A DNA stretch of 35,743 bases, from the NCBI GenBank assembly GCA_903828635.1, contig CAIKMY010000133.1:1-35743 (forward strand), given 5' to 3'. A program made the position numbers and the translations under genes. A model generated the notes under the pieces. That model was not told the DNA's origin. It saw only the letters and a list, made by a program, of their open reading frames with translations, and ran no database searches. This DNA comes from an uncultured Acidobacteriota bacterium. Its GTDB lineage: Bacteria > Acidobacteriota > Blastocatellia > RBC074. Below are positions 28,148-35,743 of this stretch, piece by piece; the stretch's first letter is position 1; each line of letters begins with the position of its first letter.

Positions 28148-29101
28148 TCATTTCTCCGGTGTCGTTCCAAAGAGGAGTGGCAATTCTCCCTTGCTTCCCA
28201 CCACGACAATCTTGGCGTTTGGCGATTTTGCCAAATCCTGTGTTGCCTCAATCCCCTTCCAGATCAGCACACTTTTGGGGATATTGGGAACCAGTCGCGC
28301 GTACTCTCTCAGCCCCTGGGCCTCAACCTGCTTCTGCAGCGACTGCTGCCTCTCCTCTTCCACTTTGAATACCGCCGCCATCGATCTCTGCTCAGCCTCA
28401 ACCTTTTGCTGGATCGCCTGCTGTACCATCTCAGGTAGTTTGATGTTGAAGAGGGCGACATCCTCGATCGCAAGAAATTCACCACCAATCAGCTGCTTGG
28501 TACTCTCAAGGATTCGACTCACCGAGACCCCTGTCTCTGACCCGTAGACCTCCTCAGCAAGGAATTGACCAATCACCCGCTGCACTGACCCCTTCAATTG
28601 CGGGGTCACGAAAGTGTTGACATAATCGGGCCCGAACCGCCGATGCAACTGTGGCACCATGTCCGGGATCGGGTGAAACCGGATCTGCGCGTCAAGATTG
28701 ACCTCAAGGCCATTGCGCGAGAGCACCTCCAATGACTGGATCATCGTCTGACTTCTGACCGAGTAGAGGTAGTACTTGTCCCATGGTGCGACGATGTGCA
28801 GACCTTCGCGGGAGATCCGGTTATGCTGCGTTCCGCCAAAGAGGCTGTAGTAGACAACAAGCACCTGACCCGTATCGACCCGAACAAATATTCGCTCACG
28901 CAGTACATAGAGCAGCGATACGACAAGAATCAGGTATATACCCCATTTGACAAATTTGTAGAGTCGCCGCAGCTTCGGAAACCTCGTCTTTGTTGCTCCC
29001 TTACCGACACTGGCGTCATTGCTGGCGGGATCAATAGTTCCTGACCCGGTACCCGGACTACTCGCCCCGGCTTTTGCATCGCTCGTTAAATCGTTATTCA
29101 A
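28148..29101 (-). CDS. SPFH/prohibitin (Band 7) family membrane protein
   Basis: A 317-residue protein with a Ser/Gly-rich N-tail and one transmembrane helix (about 52-70, GIYLILVVSLLYVLRERI). An SPFH domain follows (VRVDTGQVLVVYYSLFGG, LHIVAPWDKYYLYSVRSQ, LEVNLDAQIRFHP). A charged coiled coil comes next (IQQKVEAEQRSMAAVFKVEEE) and then a short C-terminal domain. SPFH proteins form ring-like assemblies that organise membrane microdomains or control membrane proteases. It lies between the DUF697 gene and the lipoprotein gene in one direction. No HflK/HflC partner or FtsH is adjacent, so this is not the usual HflKC pair. Confidence 0.88.
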   Translation of the reverse strand: MNNDLTSDAKAGASSPGTGSGTIDPASNDASVGKGATKTRFPKLRRLYKFVKWGIYLILVVSLLYVLRERIFVRVDTGQVLVVYYSLFGGTQHNRISREGLHIVAPWDKYYLYSVRSQTMIQSLEVLSRNGLEVNLDAQIRFHPIPDMVPQLHRRFGPDYVNTFVTPQLKGSVQRVIGQFLAEEVYGSETGVSVSRILESTKQLIGGEFLAIEDVALFNIKLPEMVQQAIQQKVEAEQRSMAAVFKVEEERQQSLQKQVEAQGLREYARLVPNIPKSVLIWKGIEATQDLAKSPNAKIVVVGSKGELPLLFGTTPEK

Positions 29102-29163
29102 TCATCCCTCCGGAGGAGTTGCCTGGCCAGTTCTGCGGTAGCACGCAGGCAGACCTGTAAACT

Positions 29164-29205
29164 TTCAGGCACTCGAAAGGCAGTAAGCCATTCCGAGTGC
29201 CTGAA
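29164..29205 (-). terminator. Perfect 12-bp hairpin between DUF697 and SPFH genes
   Basis: TTCAGGCACTCG (29164-29175) pairs perfectly with CGAGTGCCTGAA (29194-29205), with further partial pairing (GGC/GCC) inside the loop. It lacks a clear T-run on the minus strand. It could attenuate or process the transcript between the two genes rather than end it. Confidence 0.5.
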
Positions 29206-29267
29206 TATTGTCGTCATTGTAACTGATGATATGCGGGGCCGCGAAGCCCGGGCTCAGGCCCCCGTGT

Positions 29268-30191
29268 TCAGGCTGTGGCCGCGGCCGTTTCTGCAGAAGT
29301 CTGGGCTGACTCGTGGATTGTGCCACCCGCCTTCTTAAATTCGTTGACGAAGTGCTCCGTGAAGGCCTTCGGATCGAAGGTCAGCAGGGTTCCGCCACTC
29401 TCAAAGTGCATGATAAAAACACTGCCGACCGCTTTCGTCAGCGCGTAGGCGAGTACCGGCGTCGCAATGAATATTGCCAGCGCTCCAAAGAGCAGACCAG
29501 CCCCCTGTCCCGCCAGCACAGGAATCACCGACGTCAACAGCGAGATCAGCACACCACGTACCTGCTCTTTGGTCACGTTGTGTCCGAATGCGCGCGAAAT
29601 CCGCCAGACCATCGATACCTGAGCCGAGAGCACTCCAACGAGGCTGCCCACCGGACCCGGCACCAGGCCGAGACCTGCGGCGACCTTCGAGTGCAGGCTG
29701 ACAATGCGTATCGATTCCGCCAGCGGATCAGCCGGGGCCGTCTCCGCCTCGGTCGTCGTCTCGGTCGCATTGTCACTTGCCGCCGCACTTTTGGCCCTGC
29801 CCGGCAGCAGTGACCTTACCGACCCGATTATATTCTTCGTGCGCTTCAGCACACCGGTTGCTTTCTTTTCCAGCTCATCGGCTCGTGCCAGCGCCTGCTG
29901 CGCCTGCTCCATCTCGCCATCGTTGATCAGCTCAAGCGCCTTTTCGCGCTCCGCCCGCGCTTCCGCCAGCCATTGCTCTTTTTGATTCTCTTTCCGAATC
30001 CCCTCGGCCTCTTTCAGGACGCGTCGTGCCTCCGCATGGCGCCCCTCACGCAGCAGTTGTGCCGTCTTCTCCTGAATAGACTTCAGGCGTGCCTGCCGCT
30101 CGGCAGCGGAATCGACAGATCCTGCAGTTTCCTGCTCCGCCGTTGCTGCTGCGTTGTTGGTGTCAGTATTGAACCCGTTCGAATCGCTCAT
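29268..30191 (-). CDS. DUF697-domain membrane protein with N-terminal coiled coil
   Basis: A 307-residue protein. A low-complexity start is followed by a charged helical region (about 28-118, [20 protein letters not shown], then [18 protein letters not shown]). A Thr/Ala linker comes next, then a hydrophobic DUF697 domain (about 165-275) with [20 protein letters not shown] and [13 protein letters not shown], the hallmark end of that family. DUF697 is often attached to, or beside, GTPases; no GTPase domain is present here. The ATG at 30191 is chosen because AAAGGAG lies 6 bp upstream. The frame runs on to 30395 through a 15-bp repeat. Confidence 0.82.
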   Translation of the reverse strand: MSDSNGFNTDTNNAAATAEQETAGSVDSAAERQARLKSIQEKTAQLLREGRHAEARRVLKEAEGIRKENQKEQWLAEARAEREKALELINDGEMEQAQQALARADELEKKATGVLKRTKNIIGSVRSLLPGRAKSAAASDNATETTTEAETAPADPLAESIRIVSLHSKVAAGLGLVPGPVGSLVGVLSAQVSMVWRISRAFGHNVTKEQVRGVLISLLTSVIPVLAGQGAGLLFGALAIFIATPVLAYALTKAVGSVFIMHFESGGTLLTFDPKAFTEHFVNEFKKAGGTIHESAQTSAETAAATA

Positions 30192-30796
30192 GCTATCTCC
30201 TTTATGCTGCAGCGGATATTGCTGTGCCTGCAGCTCCTCCTTGTCTGTCCGGCTTCCATCCTGGCCATGTCCATCCTGGCCATGTCCATCCTGGCCATGT
30301 CCATCTTGGCCATGGTCGTTGCTCCTGTTATTGGTCGCGGCCGGGCCTGCCGTTGCCTGCCTTTCGCCAACCCCCGTTTTTTTTGACCTGGCCACGCTTC
30401 GAGGCTCTCCAATTACTCGATTGTACTTCGTAAGACTAATCTGATCCTGAAGCTGATTCGGCGTTACTCAGCACACAATCAGACTTCGCAGTCTTCGCAG
30501 TCTTCTCATCAGTCTTCAAGGATGAAGATGAGATAGGTCGCCGCTGCCATTAGTGTCTGCAGTCGATTAAACATCAACTTTTGATGTCGTGCACTATACA
30601 GCAGTTATTACCAAAGTCACAGTATTTATACCATTATTGTCTCATCGATCTCTTTCAATTTTTGATTAATTTTACGATCATCACCATCAAATGTTCTGAA
30701 TTTTGCATTGATCGACTCGTTAATGTTAGCGGGCCATGCACGCAATGTATATATATCAATGCTTTAGTAGATTTAGTGGGAATGAGCGGTAAAGCC
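30192..30796. other. Leader and AT-rich intergenic region upstream of the DUF697 gene
   Basis: The gap holds the 15-bp repeat and small CAGTCTTC direct repeats (30480-30515). An AT-rich stretch at about 30570-30790 contrasts with the GC-rich flanks. It includes a short hairpin (ACATCA/TGATGT) and runs such as TATATATA. It is a likely promoter region for the minus-strand cluster. A 93-codon frame on the plus strand at 30581 has no recognisable content. Confidence 0.45.
30256..30315 (-). repeat. 15-bp tandem repeat, 4 units, in the DUF697 gene leader
   Basis: CCATCCTGGCCATGT occurs at 30256-30270, 30271-30285 and 30286-30300. A variant (CCATCTTGGCCATGG) follows at 30301-30315. On the minus strand, in the DUF697 frame, it would read as DGHGQ repeats if translated. 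The favoured start lies downstream, so it is probably untranslated leader. Confidence 0.9.
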
Positions 30797-31174
30797 TTAT
30801 CCCTGATCGGCATCGAGATCATAGCCAAGTTCACGCCAGGCGCGGATGCCACCCGCCATTGAGAGGACCTGGCGATAACCCATCTTCTGGAGATTGTCAG
30901 CGGCAAGGGCAGAGCGATAACCACCACCACAGTAGAGGACAATTTCAGCATCACGGTCAGGGATGAGATTCTCGATGTCTCGCTCGATGATACCGCGCCC
31001 GAGGTGTGCGGAGCCGGGTATCCGCCCCTTTGCCCATTCATGATCCTCGCGAACATCGAGCAGGTGGAAACTCTCTCCCACTGCCAGTTTTTGGCGTACT
31101 GCTTCAATGCCAATTTCCCTGATTCGTGAGCGGACCTCTTCACAGAGCGCCTCGAATGCTGCTGAATGCTTCAT
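30797..31174 (-). CDS. Rhodanese-like sulfurtransferase domain protein
   Basis: A single-domain rhodanese of 125 residues. An N-terminal helix is followed by HLLDVREDHEWAKGRIPGSAHLGRG and the active-site loop with Cys82 (YCGGGYRSAL). The conserved end (MAGGIRAWRELGY) follows. The catalytic Cys is present, so it may transfer sulfane sulfur or act in thiol redox signalling. Its start overlaps the stop of the upstream membrane glycosyltransferase gene by 4 bp (ATGA), implying coupled translation, but no functional link between them is obvious. Confidence 0.92.
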   Translation of the reverse strand: MKHSAAFEALCEEVRSRIREIGIEAVRQKLAVGESFHLLDVREDHEWAKGRIPGSAHLGRGIIERDIENLIPDRDAEIVLYCGGGYRSALAADNLQKMGYRQVLSMAGGIRAWRELGYDLDADQG

Positions 31175-32787
31175 TTTCTCTCCCTGCTTTCATTGTTGTT
31201 AGTGGACGACTCGCTCTGAGGCTCCTCACGGACGAGGAGGGCGAGCGAGGCCCCCGGTCGAAGATTGTAGGCGGTCGGACTGACACGGTAGCCCGGCAAC
31301 CCGATTATTGGATCCATCTGGTCGAGGTTGACAATGATCAGTGGCTGATTGGTAACCAGCTTTCCGTCTTCGTTGACAGCCGGCAGTGTGCCACTCCAGG
31401 CGATATTGGGGAACTGGCGCAAGTACCACGGTAGCGGCCAGTAGTCGGGGGAGGTCACGAGGATACCAGTCTCCCGCCCCTCTGCACGAGCCGCCACCTC
31501 ACTCACGATCAGACCGACGAGTGTCATTATCTCACGACTGGTCTGGACATAGACGTAACCATACTGGCTGTCGCGATAGGCCGCCAGTCTCAGCCGCTCT
31601 CCAATGCTCTTCAGGTATCCGCTGGCATTATTGTTGTCGTCATATTTCCTGAAGTTGAGCTCAAAGGCAAGTTGTGCCGGGAACCAGAGGCTCGACACGA
31701 GGAGCAGGAGGACTGCTGTCCGCAGGATGTTGCCTGAGACCAGCGTAAAGAGCCGTGCGGCCGCCTCGCCGGCGAGGAGTGATGCCGGGAGCAGTATATT
31801 GATGACCAGCCATGGCGTCTTGTAGCCGATCAGCGAATAGGCAAGGAATATACCCAGTGTCCAGGCCCCGATAAAGAGTTGAAAGCGAGTAGCACGTCTG
31901 ATAATGAATGCCCCGGCAACCAGCGATCCGACCAGCAGCGGCAACTCCATTCTGAGCATCAGGCCGGTGTAATACCAGAAGCTCTTGACGTGTTCTGAAC
32001 CGGTCCTTTGCGTCCAGAGCCGGAGCGACCTGAACGCATCCGCCACCCCCTGCCAGTTGACGAAGAGCGAGGAGTAAAAGAGGAGGTTGATGAAGACGAA
32101 GATCGTCAGTGCCGCAAGCCCGAAGTCGAGTGAGGGCAGGGAAGCCCGCATCTCTTGCAAGACGCTGCCGGCGATGCCGGCCAGCGTCTCGTCCTGCCTC
32201 TGGATGATTCTGTCGTAGAGTGTCGCCAGAAGGAGTGCAAGGGCGATTACCAACACGGTGATGATCGCCGTCTCTTTGGTGGCAAAGAGCAGACCCGCCG
32301 CCGTTGCGCCGAAGGCGAGCCAGCGGAACTTTCCGCTGTCACGAAATCGCAGCAGGCCGACGACCATTGCCAGGGTGAAGCAGGTGAAACTGGTTTCGTG
32401 AATAAAGTCCCTTGAAAAGAAGACCAGCCCCGGGGAGAGTGCGAGCATCAAGGCCGCCGCCGGCAAGCCGATCGGGCCAAGTCTCGCTCTCAACGGCCAG
32501 AGCAGCAGGATCGTCAGCACCCCGAAGGCTGCCGGCATCAGGCGCAGCGCAAAGTCGGTCTCACCAAAGATCCGCAGTGCCGGCAGTGCCAGATAGTAGA
32601 GGGTCGGCCCGTGATAATTTGTCGGATCGTAGCGGTAATGGCCATCGCGCGCCAGATTGAGCAGAAAGAAGCTGTTGACTCCCTCGTCGTGATGCAGTGG
32701 TTTCAGGGAGAGATGGTCGAAACGGAGCCATCCGCCGATGACTGTCGCGATGACGAAGACGAGAATACTCAGTCGCTGCACTCGCAT
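31171..32787 (-). CDS. Agl23-like GT39-type membrane glycosyltransferase
   Basis: A polytopic membrane protein of 538 residues and about 11-13 hydrophobic segments. It resembles the flippase-associated Agl23/TIGR03663 group of the PMT/GT-C superfamily. The diagnostic first periplasmic loop carries the acidic pair in SLKPLHHDEGVNSFFLL and continues RYDPTNYHGPTLYYLALPAL. Other conserved parts are FFSRDFIHETSF and FATKETAI. GT39-type enzymes transfer sugars from polyprenyl-phosphate donors outside the cytoplasmic membrane. The start at 32787 (MRVQRLSILVFV) is preferred. A GTG at 32847 would begin inside the preceding terminator. Confidence 0.85.
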   Translation of the reverse strand: MRVQRLSILVFVIATVIGGWLRFDHLSLKPLHHDEGVNSFFLLNLARDGHYRYDPTNYHGPTLYYLALPALRIFGETDFALRLMPAAFGVLTILLLWPLRARLGPIGLPAAALMLALSPGLVFFSRDFIHETSFTCFTLAMVVGLLRFRDSGKFRWLAFGATAAGLLFATKETAIITVLVIALALLLATLYDRIIQRQDETLAGIAGSVLQEMRASLPSLDFGLAALTIFVFINLLFYSSLFVNWQGVADAFRSLRLWTQRTGSEHVKSFWYYTGLMLRMELPLLVGSLVAGAFIIRRATRFQLFIGAWTLGIFLAYSLIGYKTPWLVINILLPASLLAGEAAARLFTLVSGNILRTAVLLLLVSSLWFPAQLAFELNFRKYDDNNNASGYLKSIGERLRLAAYRDSQYGYVYVQTSREIMTLVGLIVSEVAARAEGRETGILVTSPDYWPLPWYLRQFPNIAWSGTLPAVNEDGKLVTNQPLIIVNLDQMDPIIGLPGYRVSPTAYNLRPGASLALLVREEPQSESSTNNNESRERK

Positions 32788-32847
32788 ATGTGATTGAGAG
32801 ATTCCCCGGCAGGATTTGTTCAATGCCCGGCGGAGTCGTGGAGGCAC

Positions 32848-32879
32848 AAAAAAGGCAGGCGACCCGTGGATCGCCTGCC
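32848..32879 (-). terminator. Intrinsic terminator of the outer-membrane protein gene
   Basis: On the minus strand a 9-bp perfect stem (plus GGCAGGCGA 32854-32862 with TCGCCTGCC 32871-32879) is followed by six T residues (plus 32848-32853). It begins 28 bp past the stop of the outer-membrane protein gene. This is the clearest intrinsic terminator in the window. Confidence 0.9.
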
Positions 32880-32907
32880 CTGATCAGTTGCCATTCGGCA
32901 TCCCTGA

Positions 32908-35205
32908 CTAGCGGCGACCTCGCCGCGGCTTCTTCGTTGCTTTCACCGGTCCGACATCGACCGTTGCCGGGCCGGCCGGATCGTCAGCACCAGTCGGTAC
33001 CAGCCAGAGCTTGACCTGGTCACCACCCTCCGAGATCCCTCCCGGACGAACGGCAATGCGGTTGGCATCGATCGCCGTGCCAAGGTCGGTGTTCGGATCG
33101 GCCAGTGCGTTGCGGACATTCCTTCCGCGGTCGATATCGAGGTTCTTCGCCTTCTCCTTCGCACCGCGATAGGAATCGATCACCAGCCTGGCACCCGGAT
33201 CCGCCTGGAGGGCAGAAATGACCTGGCTGCGCAGCACATCCTTGCAGGCATTGTCGACACGCGACTTGTTCTTCTTGAACGTCGTGCAGACGCCAATCTG
33301 GCTCGCCCGCGGCTTCGGCTTCGGTGGCGGCGGCGTGTTGAGCGTGACTCGTGTCGAGCCGCTCGCCGAGCAGCTGCCCGCCTCGGAGGTTGCCTTGACC
33401 GTGATCTCGATCGTCGTTCCGGGAGTGACCCCCGTAGTGTCGAGCGTGGCGCTCTGGCCATTGACGCTGATCGTTCCCGCCGAAGTCGACCATCGATAAT
33501 CGACCGCACCGAAGTTGCGCCCACCACTGACACCAGTAGTCGTCAGCCTGAATTTCTCGCCTGCGTCAGCCTTCGCCTTGTCGGCCGAAACACTGAGGTT
33601 TGAACCGAAGCAGACCGTCAGCGGCGGACATGACGTTACCCTGATCGTCTTCGAATCGAAGGCCACACACCCGCAGCCATCATCGACCTGAACGGTGATC
33701 GTGTACTCGCCAGGAGCCAGACCCGTGGTGTCAAATGAAGTGTTCGCCCCCTCACCACGGATTTTCCCGCCAGTCGTCGACCACGAATAAAGGAGCGTGT
33801 CCCCATCCGGATCCGAGGCCGAGGTGCTCAACGCTACGGAATCGCCAGTGCAGATCGTCGTTGCCGATTCACGCAGGACATCGGTCGCGACCTTGGTCAC
33901 CTCGCCAACCGTCAGCGTCACCGTCGGCGGCTGGTTTGGCAGCACCGGCTCCTTCCGCTCGTTCGCCCGGCCGAGCGCGACCCCGGCAATGAAACCATTC
34001 GATCCGAAACGACGGTTGAGAACCGAAAGTGCGTTGAGATGGCGCTGGTATGCCGCACTCACCGAAAGCCACCGCGTCGGGAAGACCCTCGCGCCGCCAA
34101 CGAAGTCGATCGGACTGTTCGTCATCAGCGATGGTGTCCGCGACCCGACATAATGTGTTGAACTCACCTCGGCAATGAACTGCAGATACTGGCTCAGCGG
34201 GAAGTCGACGCCAATGCCCGCCCGCACTTCGTTCGGCAGGTCAAGCGCGTTGTCGCTCCGGCCAAACCCCTGAATCACCGCGCAGCCAACGCAGAGCGGG
34301 CCGAGATTCATCGATGATGCCTTCGGATCACCCTTGTGGATGAATCCGATGTTCGTGCTGAGGTTGATATATTTGCTGAGCCGTCCGTCAAACGCCGCAA
34401 TCATTCCGTAATCAAAGGCGCCAGTGCCCCTTCCGCGCTCGAGTCCGGGGAAGAGATCCCCAACCGTCGGAACCTTGATCACCGGAATCAGCGCAAACCC
34501 AAACGGGTTCTTTGCCTCTGTCAGCCGCACCTTTGCTCCAACCCAGACATCACCCATGCCACTGCCGGCGTAACGGGAGATGAAGGGCGCTCCCGGGTAA
34601 TAGCCCGGATTAACATTCGGCAGCAACGCCGGCAGAATGCCGCCAACCGGAGCACCAAGACCTACATAGAGCGCCGTGTTGTTTCCCGTCGGCCGCGCCG
34701 TGAACGGCCCGAGGTTTCGTGATCCCGCCACTGTGCACGGTCCCGGAAATCCTCCGTTGCCGCAGGGATCGCCACTCAGCACCGAAGCCGCATTCTGCCC
34801 GGGAACGACCACCAGCCTCCCAACCCTCATCAGTGGCTGCGTCCGCACGTCCGGCATATAAAAACCACTCAGCAGTGCCGGTGTTCCTACCGCTACCTGC
34901 CGGTTCGCCTCAAAGTTGACGAATAATTCAAGCCGGTCATTGAAGCCAACCTGGAAGTTGATCGGAAATACCTCCCAACGCAGGTCACCCGGATCACGGT
35001 GATAATGGTTCGCGAAGAAGCCAACGCTGAACTCGCCCTTGCGCAAAGTCTGCGCATCGTAGACCGTGAACAGGCCGGTGCCGCCGTTGACGGTCGGGGC
35101 CTGATTGCGAGTGTCGTCGGTCGAACGCAGGGTCTGCGCCGCAGCTCCAAAGACAATGAGCAGCATCATCAGCATCAGACCCGGTAAGCGTCTCGCAAAA
35201 CTCAT
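32908..35205 (-). CDS. Outer-membrane protein with beta-barrel, PKD-like and OmpA-like parts
   Basis: A secreted protein of 765 residues. A signal peptide ([21 protein letters not shown]) is followed by a beta-rich porin-like region (to about 420). Two Ig/PKD-like domains follow ([28 protein letters not shown]), then a Pro-rich hinge (PPPPKPKP). The C-terminal OmpA-like domain has the peptidoglycan-site pattern spread over [20 protein letters not shown] and GRNVRNAL. It ends in a basic tail (KKPRRGRR). The likely role is a structural link between outer membrane and cell wall, perhaps with a pore. The ATG at 35205 has AGGAGGAG 6 bp upstream. It is monocistronic, ending at a strong terminator. 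Confidence 0.85.
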   Translation of the reverse strand: MSFARRLPGLMLMMLLIVFGAAAQTLRSTDDTRNQAPTVNGGTGLFTVYDAQTLRKGEFSVGFFANHYHRDPGDLRWEVFPINFQVGFNDRLELFVNFEANRQVAVGTPALLSGFYMPDVRTQPLMRVGRLVVVPGQNAASVLSGDPCGNGGFPGPCTVAGSRNLGPFTARPTGNNTALYVGLGAPVGGILPALLPNVNPGYYPGAPFISRYAGSGMGDVWVGAKVRLTEAKNPFGFALIPVIKVPTVGDLFPGLERGRGTGAFDYGMIAAFDGRLSKYINLSTNIGFIHKGDPKASSMNLGPLCVGCAVIQGFGRSDNALDLPNEVRAGIGVDFPLSQYLQFIAEVSSTHYVGSRTPSLMTNSPIDFVGGARVFPTRWLSVSAAYQRHLNALSVLNRRFGSNGFIAGVALGRANERKEPVLPNQPPTVTLTVGEVTKVATDVLRESATTICTGDSVALSTSASDPDGDTLLYSWSTTGGKIRGEGANTSFDTTGLAPGEYTITVQVDDGCGCVAFDSKTIRVTSCPPLTVCFGSNLSVSADKAKADAGEKFRLTTTGVSGGRNFGAVDYRWSTSAGTISVNGQSATLDTTGVTPGTTIEITVKATSEAGSCSASGSTRVTLNTPPPPKPKPRASQIGVCTTFKKNKSRVDNACKDVLRSQVISALQADPGARLVIDSYRGAKEKAKNLDIDRGRNVRNALADPNTDLGTAIDANRIAVRPGGISEGGDQVKLWLVPTGADDPAGPATVDVGPVKATKKPRRGRR

Positions 35206-35276
35206 AATTCTCCTCCTGGTGTTGGATGACTTGGTTCCAATCTCACTCTCTGGTTCAATCATCGGTTACTTGTTCT

Positions 35277-35303
35277 CTTATATGCCTTTTATCAACCTGT
35301 CAA
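35277..35303 (-). promoter_or_regulatory. Candidate sigma-70-like promoter of the outer-membrane protein gene
   Basis: On the minus strand a consensus TTGACA (plus 35298-35303) and TATAAG (plus 35277-35282) are separated by 15 bp, slightly short. The -35 lies in a 13-bp direct repeat (ATCAACCTGTCAA on plus at 35291-35303 and 35313-35325), so a second TTGACA sits 22 bp upstream. Confidence 0.4.
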
Positions 35304-35630
35304 ACTATCAACATCAACCTGTCAACCCTCTTCCTGCATCCTGTTACTGCATCCTGCTCTCTCTTTTTTGCCGTTCCCGGTTTTGAGTGCCACCTGAATA
35401 ACTCTCAGTTTGTCTGATAGTTGCGTCTCACGGCCTCTCTCGTAAAGCGGAAGAATCTGCAGGGAGGGTAGGAATCTCATAACCGGTCTGTTGCTGGTTT
35501 CGCCCGGCTTTGTATTCCAATAGTTATCCTGCCCGCGCCGAATAAAACTACCTGGATTTTGTGACCTGATAATCTGATCGACGCCTCAAATCGGCAATTT
35601 ATACGATCGGTGGGCCATGTGTCAACTAAT

Positions 35631-35721
35631 GGAGAATGGAGAATGGAGAATGGAGAATGGAGAATTGAGAATTGAGAATTGAGAATTGAGAATTGAGAAT
35701 TGAGAATTGAGAATTAGGAAT
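35631..35721 (+). repeat. Heptanucleotide tandem array, 13 units in two blocks
   Basis: Five GGAGAAT units (35631-35665) are followed by seven TGAGAAT units (35666-35714) and one TAGGAAT (35715-35721). The purine-rich array is contiguous and exact within each block. It resembles the short heptameric tandem repeats described in cyanobacteria in form only. Confidence 0.95.
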
Positions 35722-35743
35722 GAACAAAACAATTTGAATTTCC

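Larger units (their letters stand above)
35206..35743. other. Upstream region of the outer-membrane protein gene, no gene seen
   Basis: It holds the candidate promoter and its 13-bp direct repeat, a short CTGCATCCTG duplication near 35333-35356, and the heptamer array at the right end. Short frames show no domain. Confidence 0.5.

Noticed and set aside
28147-28251. Upstream extension of the lipoprotein frame into the SPFH gene
   Set aside because: It would put 35 polar residues before the lipoprotein signal. The GTG at 28146 with GGAG upstream gives a proper signal peptide.
29164-29205. Riboswitch upstream of the SPFH gene
   Set aside because: Only a simple hairpin is visible; no conserved riboswitch core or expression platform could be recognised.
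30581-30862. 93-codon plus-strand frame in the AT-rich gap
   Set aside because: Runs into the antisense of the rhodanese gene, has no Shine-Dalgarno and no domain.
32788-32847. GTG-initiated 20-residue N-terminal extension of the Agl23-like protein
   Set aside because: The GTG adjoins the terminator T-run, there is no ribosome-binding site, and family N-termini begin near the first membrane helix.
35631-35721. CRISPR or telomere-like array
   Set aside because: Seven-base units without spacers, inside a sequence with no other sign of a replicon end.

Overview
The window is about 35.7 kb of a GC-rich bacterial chromosome that encodes an outer membrane. The evidence points to Acidobacteriota, most probably class Blastocatellia. 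It has murC-ftsQ-ftsA-ftsZ, an Mla-type lipid transport operon, an OmpA-like outer-membrane protein with PKD-like domains, and a winged-helix/PD40 propeller regulator of a kind abundant in that phylum. The phylum call is an inference from family content; there is no rRNA in the window. No tRNA, rRNA or CRISPR array was seen.

Layout. (1) 1-4.7 kb: cell wall and division genes murC (5' end outside the window), ftsQ, ftsA, ftsZ, closed by a perfect 24-bp hairpin. (2) 4.7-7.9 kb: a possible gene relic, an Hfq with a long His/Gly-rich N-terminal extension, pdxA, and a Gfo/Idh/MocA oxidoreductase. (3) 7.9-13.1 kb: a 13-bp minisatellite, a small Cys-rich protein, a CDGSH iron-sulfur protein, citrate synthase, a glutaredoxin-like protein, a Tat-exported P1-family peptidase and a sodium/solute symporter. 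(4) 13.1-14.5 kb: a TetR regulator and a small secreted protein, with two matching operator-like palindromes. (5) 14.9-19.4 kb: an S41 C-terminal processing protease and an MlaE-MlaF-MlaD lipid importer. (6) 19.5-21.6 kb: a membrane-anchored winged-helix/PD40 regulator.

(7) 22.2-24.3 kb: a SbnA-like PLP enzyme next to a heme-oxygenase-like diiron oxidase (HDO), a pair that suggests small amino-acid-derived metabolite chemistry. A 321-bp internally deleted IS1380-like element with 4-bp target duplications sits just upstream. (8) 24.8-30.2 kb: the most unusual cluster. It encodes a DUF697 membrane protein with a coiled coil, a prohibitin/SPFH protein, a coiled-coil lipoprotein, and a P1B-like P-type ATPase. 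The ATPase lacks the CPx metal motif and carries three tandem 26-residue amphipathic repeats. (9) 30.8-35.7 kb: a rhodanese overlapping an Agl23-like GT39 membrane glycosyltransferase, the outer-membrane protein, and a 13-copy heptamer repeat.

A recurring trait is short tandem duplication (units of 7-18 bp) in intergenic DNA, often within a few tens of bases of a start codon. The two best candidates for undescribed biology are the ATPase/SPFH/DUF697/lipoprotein cluster and the PLP-enzyme/HDO pair. Function is inferred in both cases.
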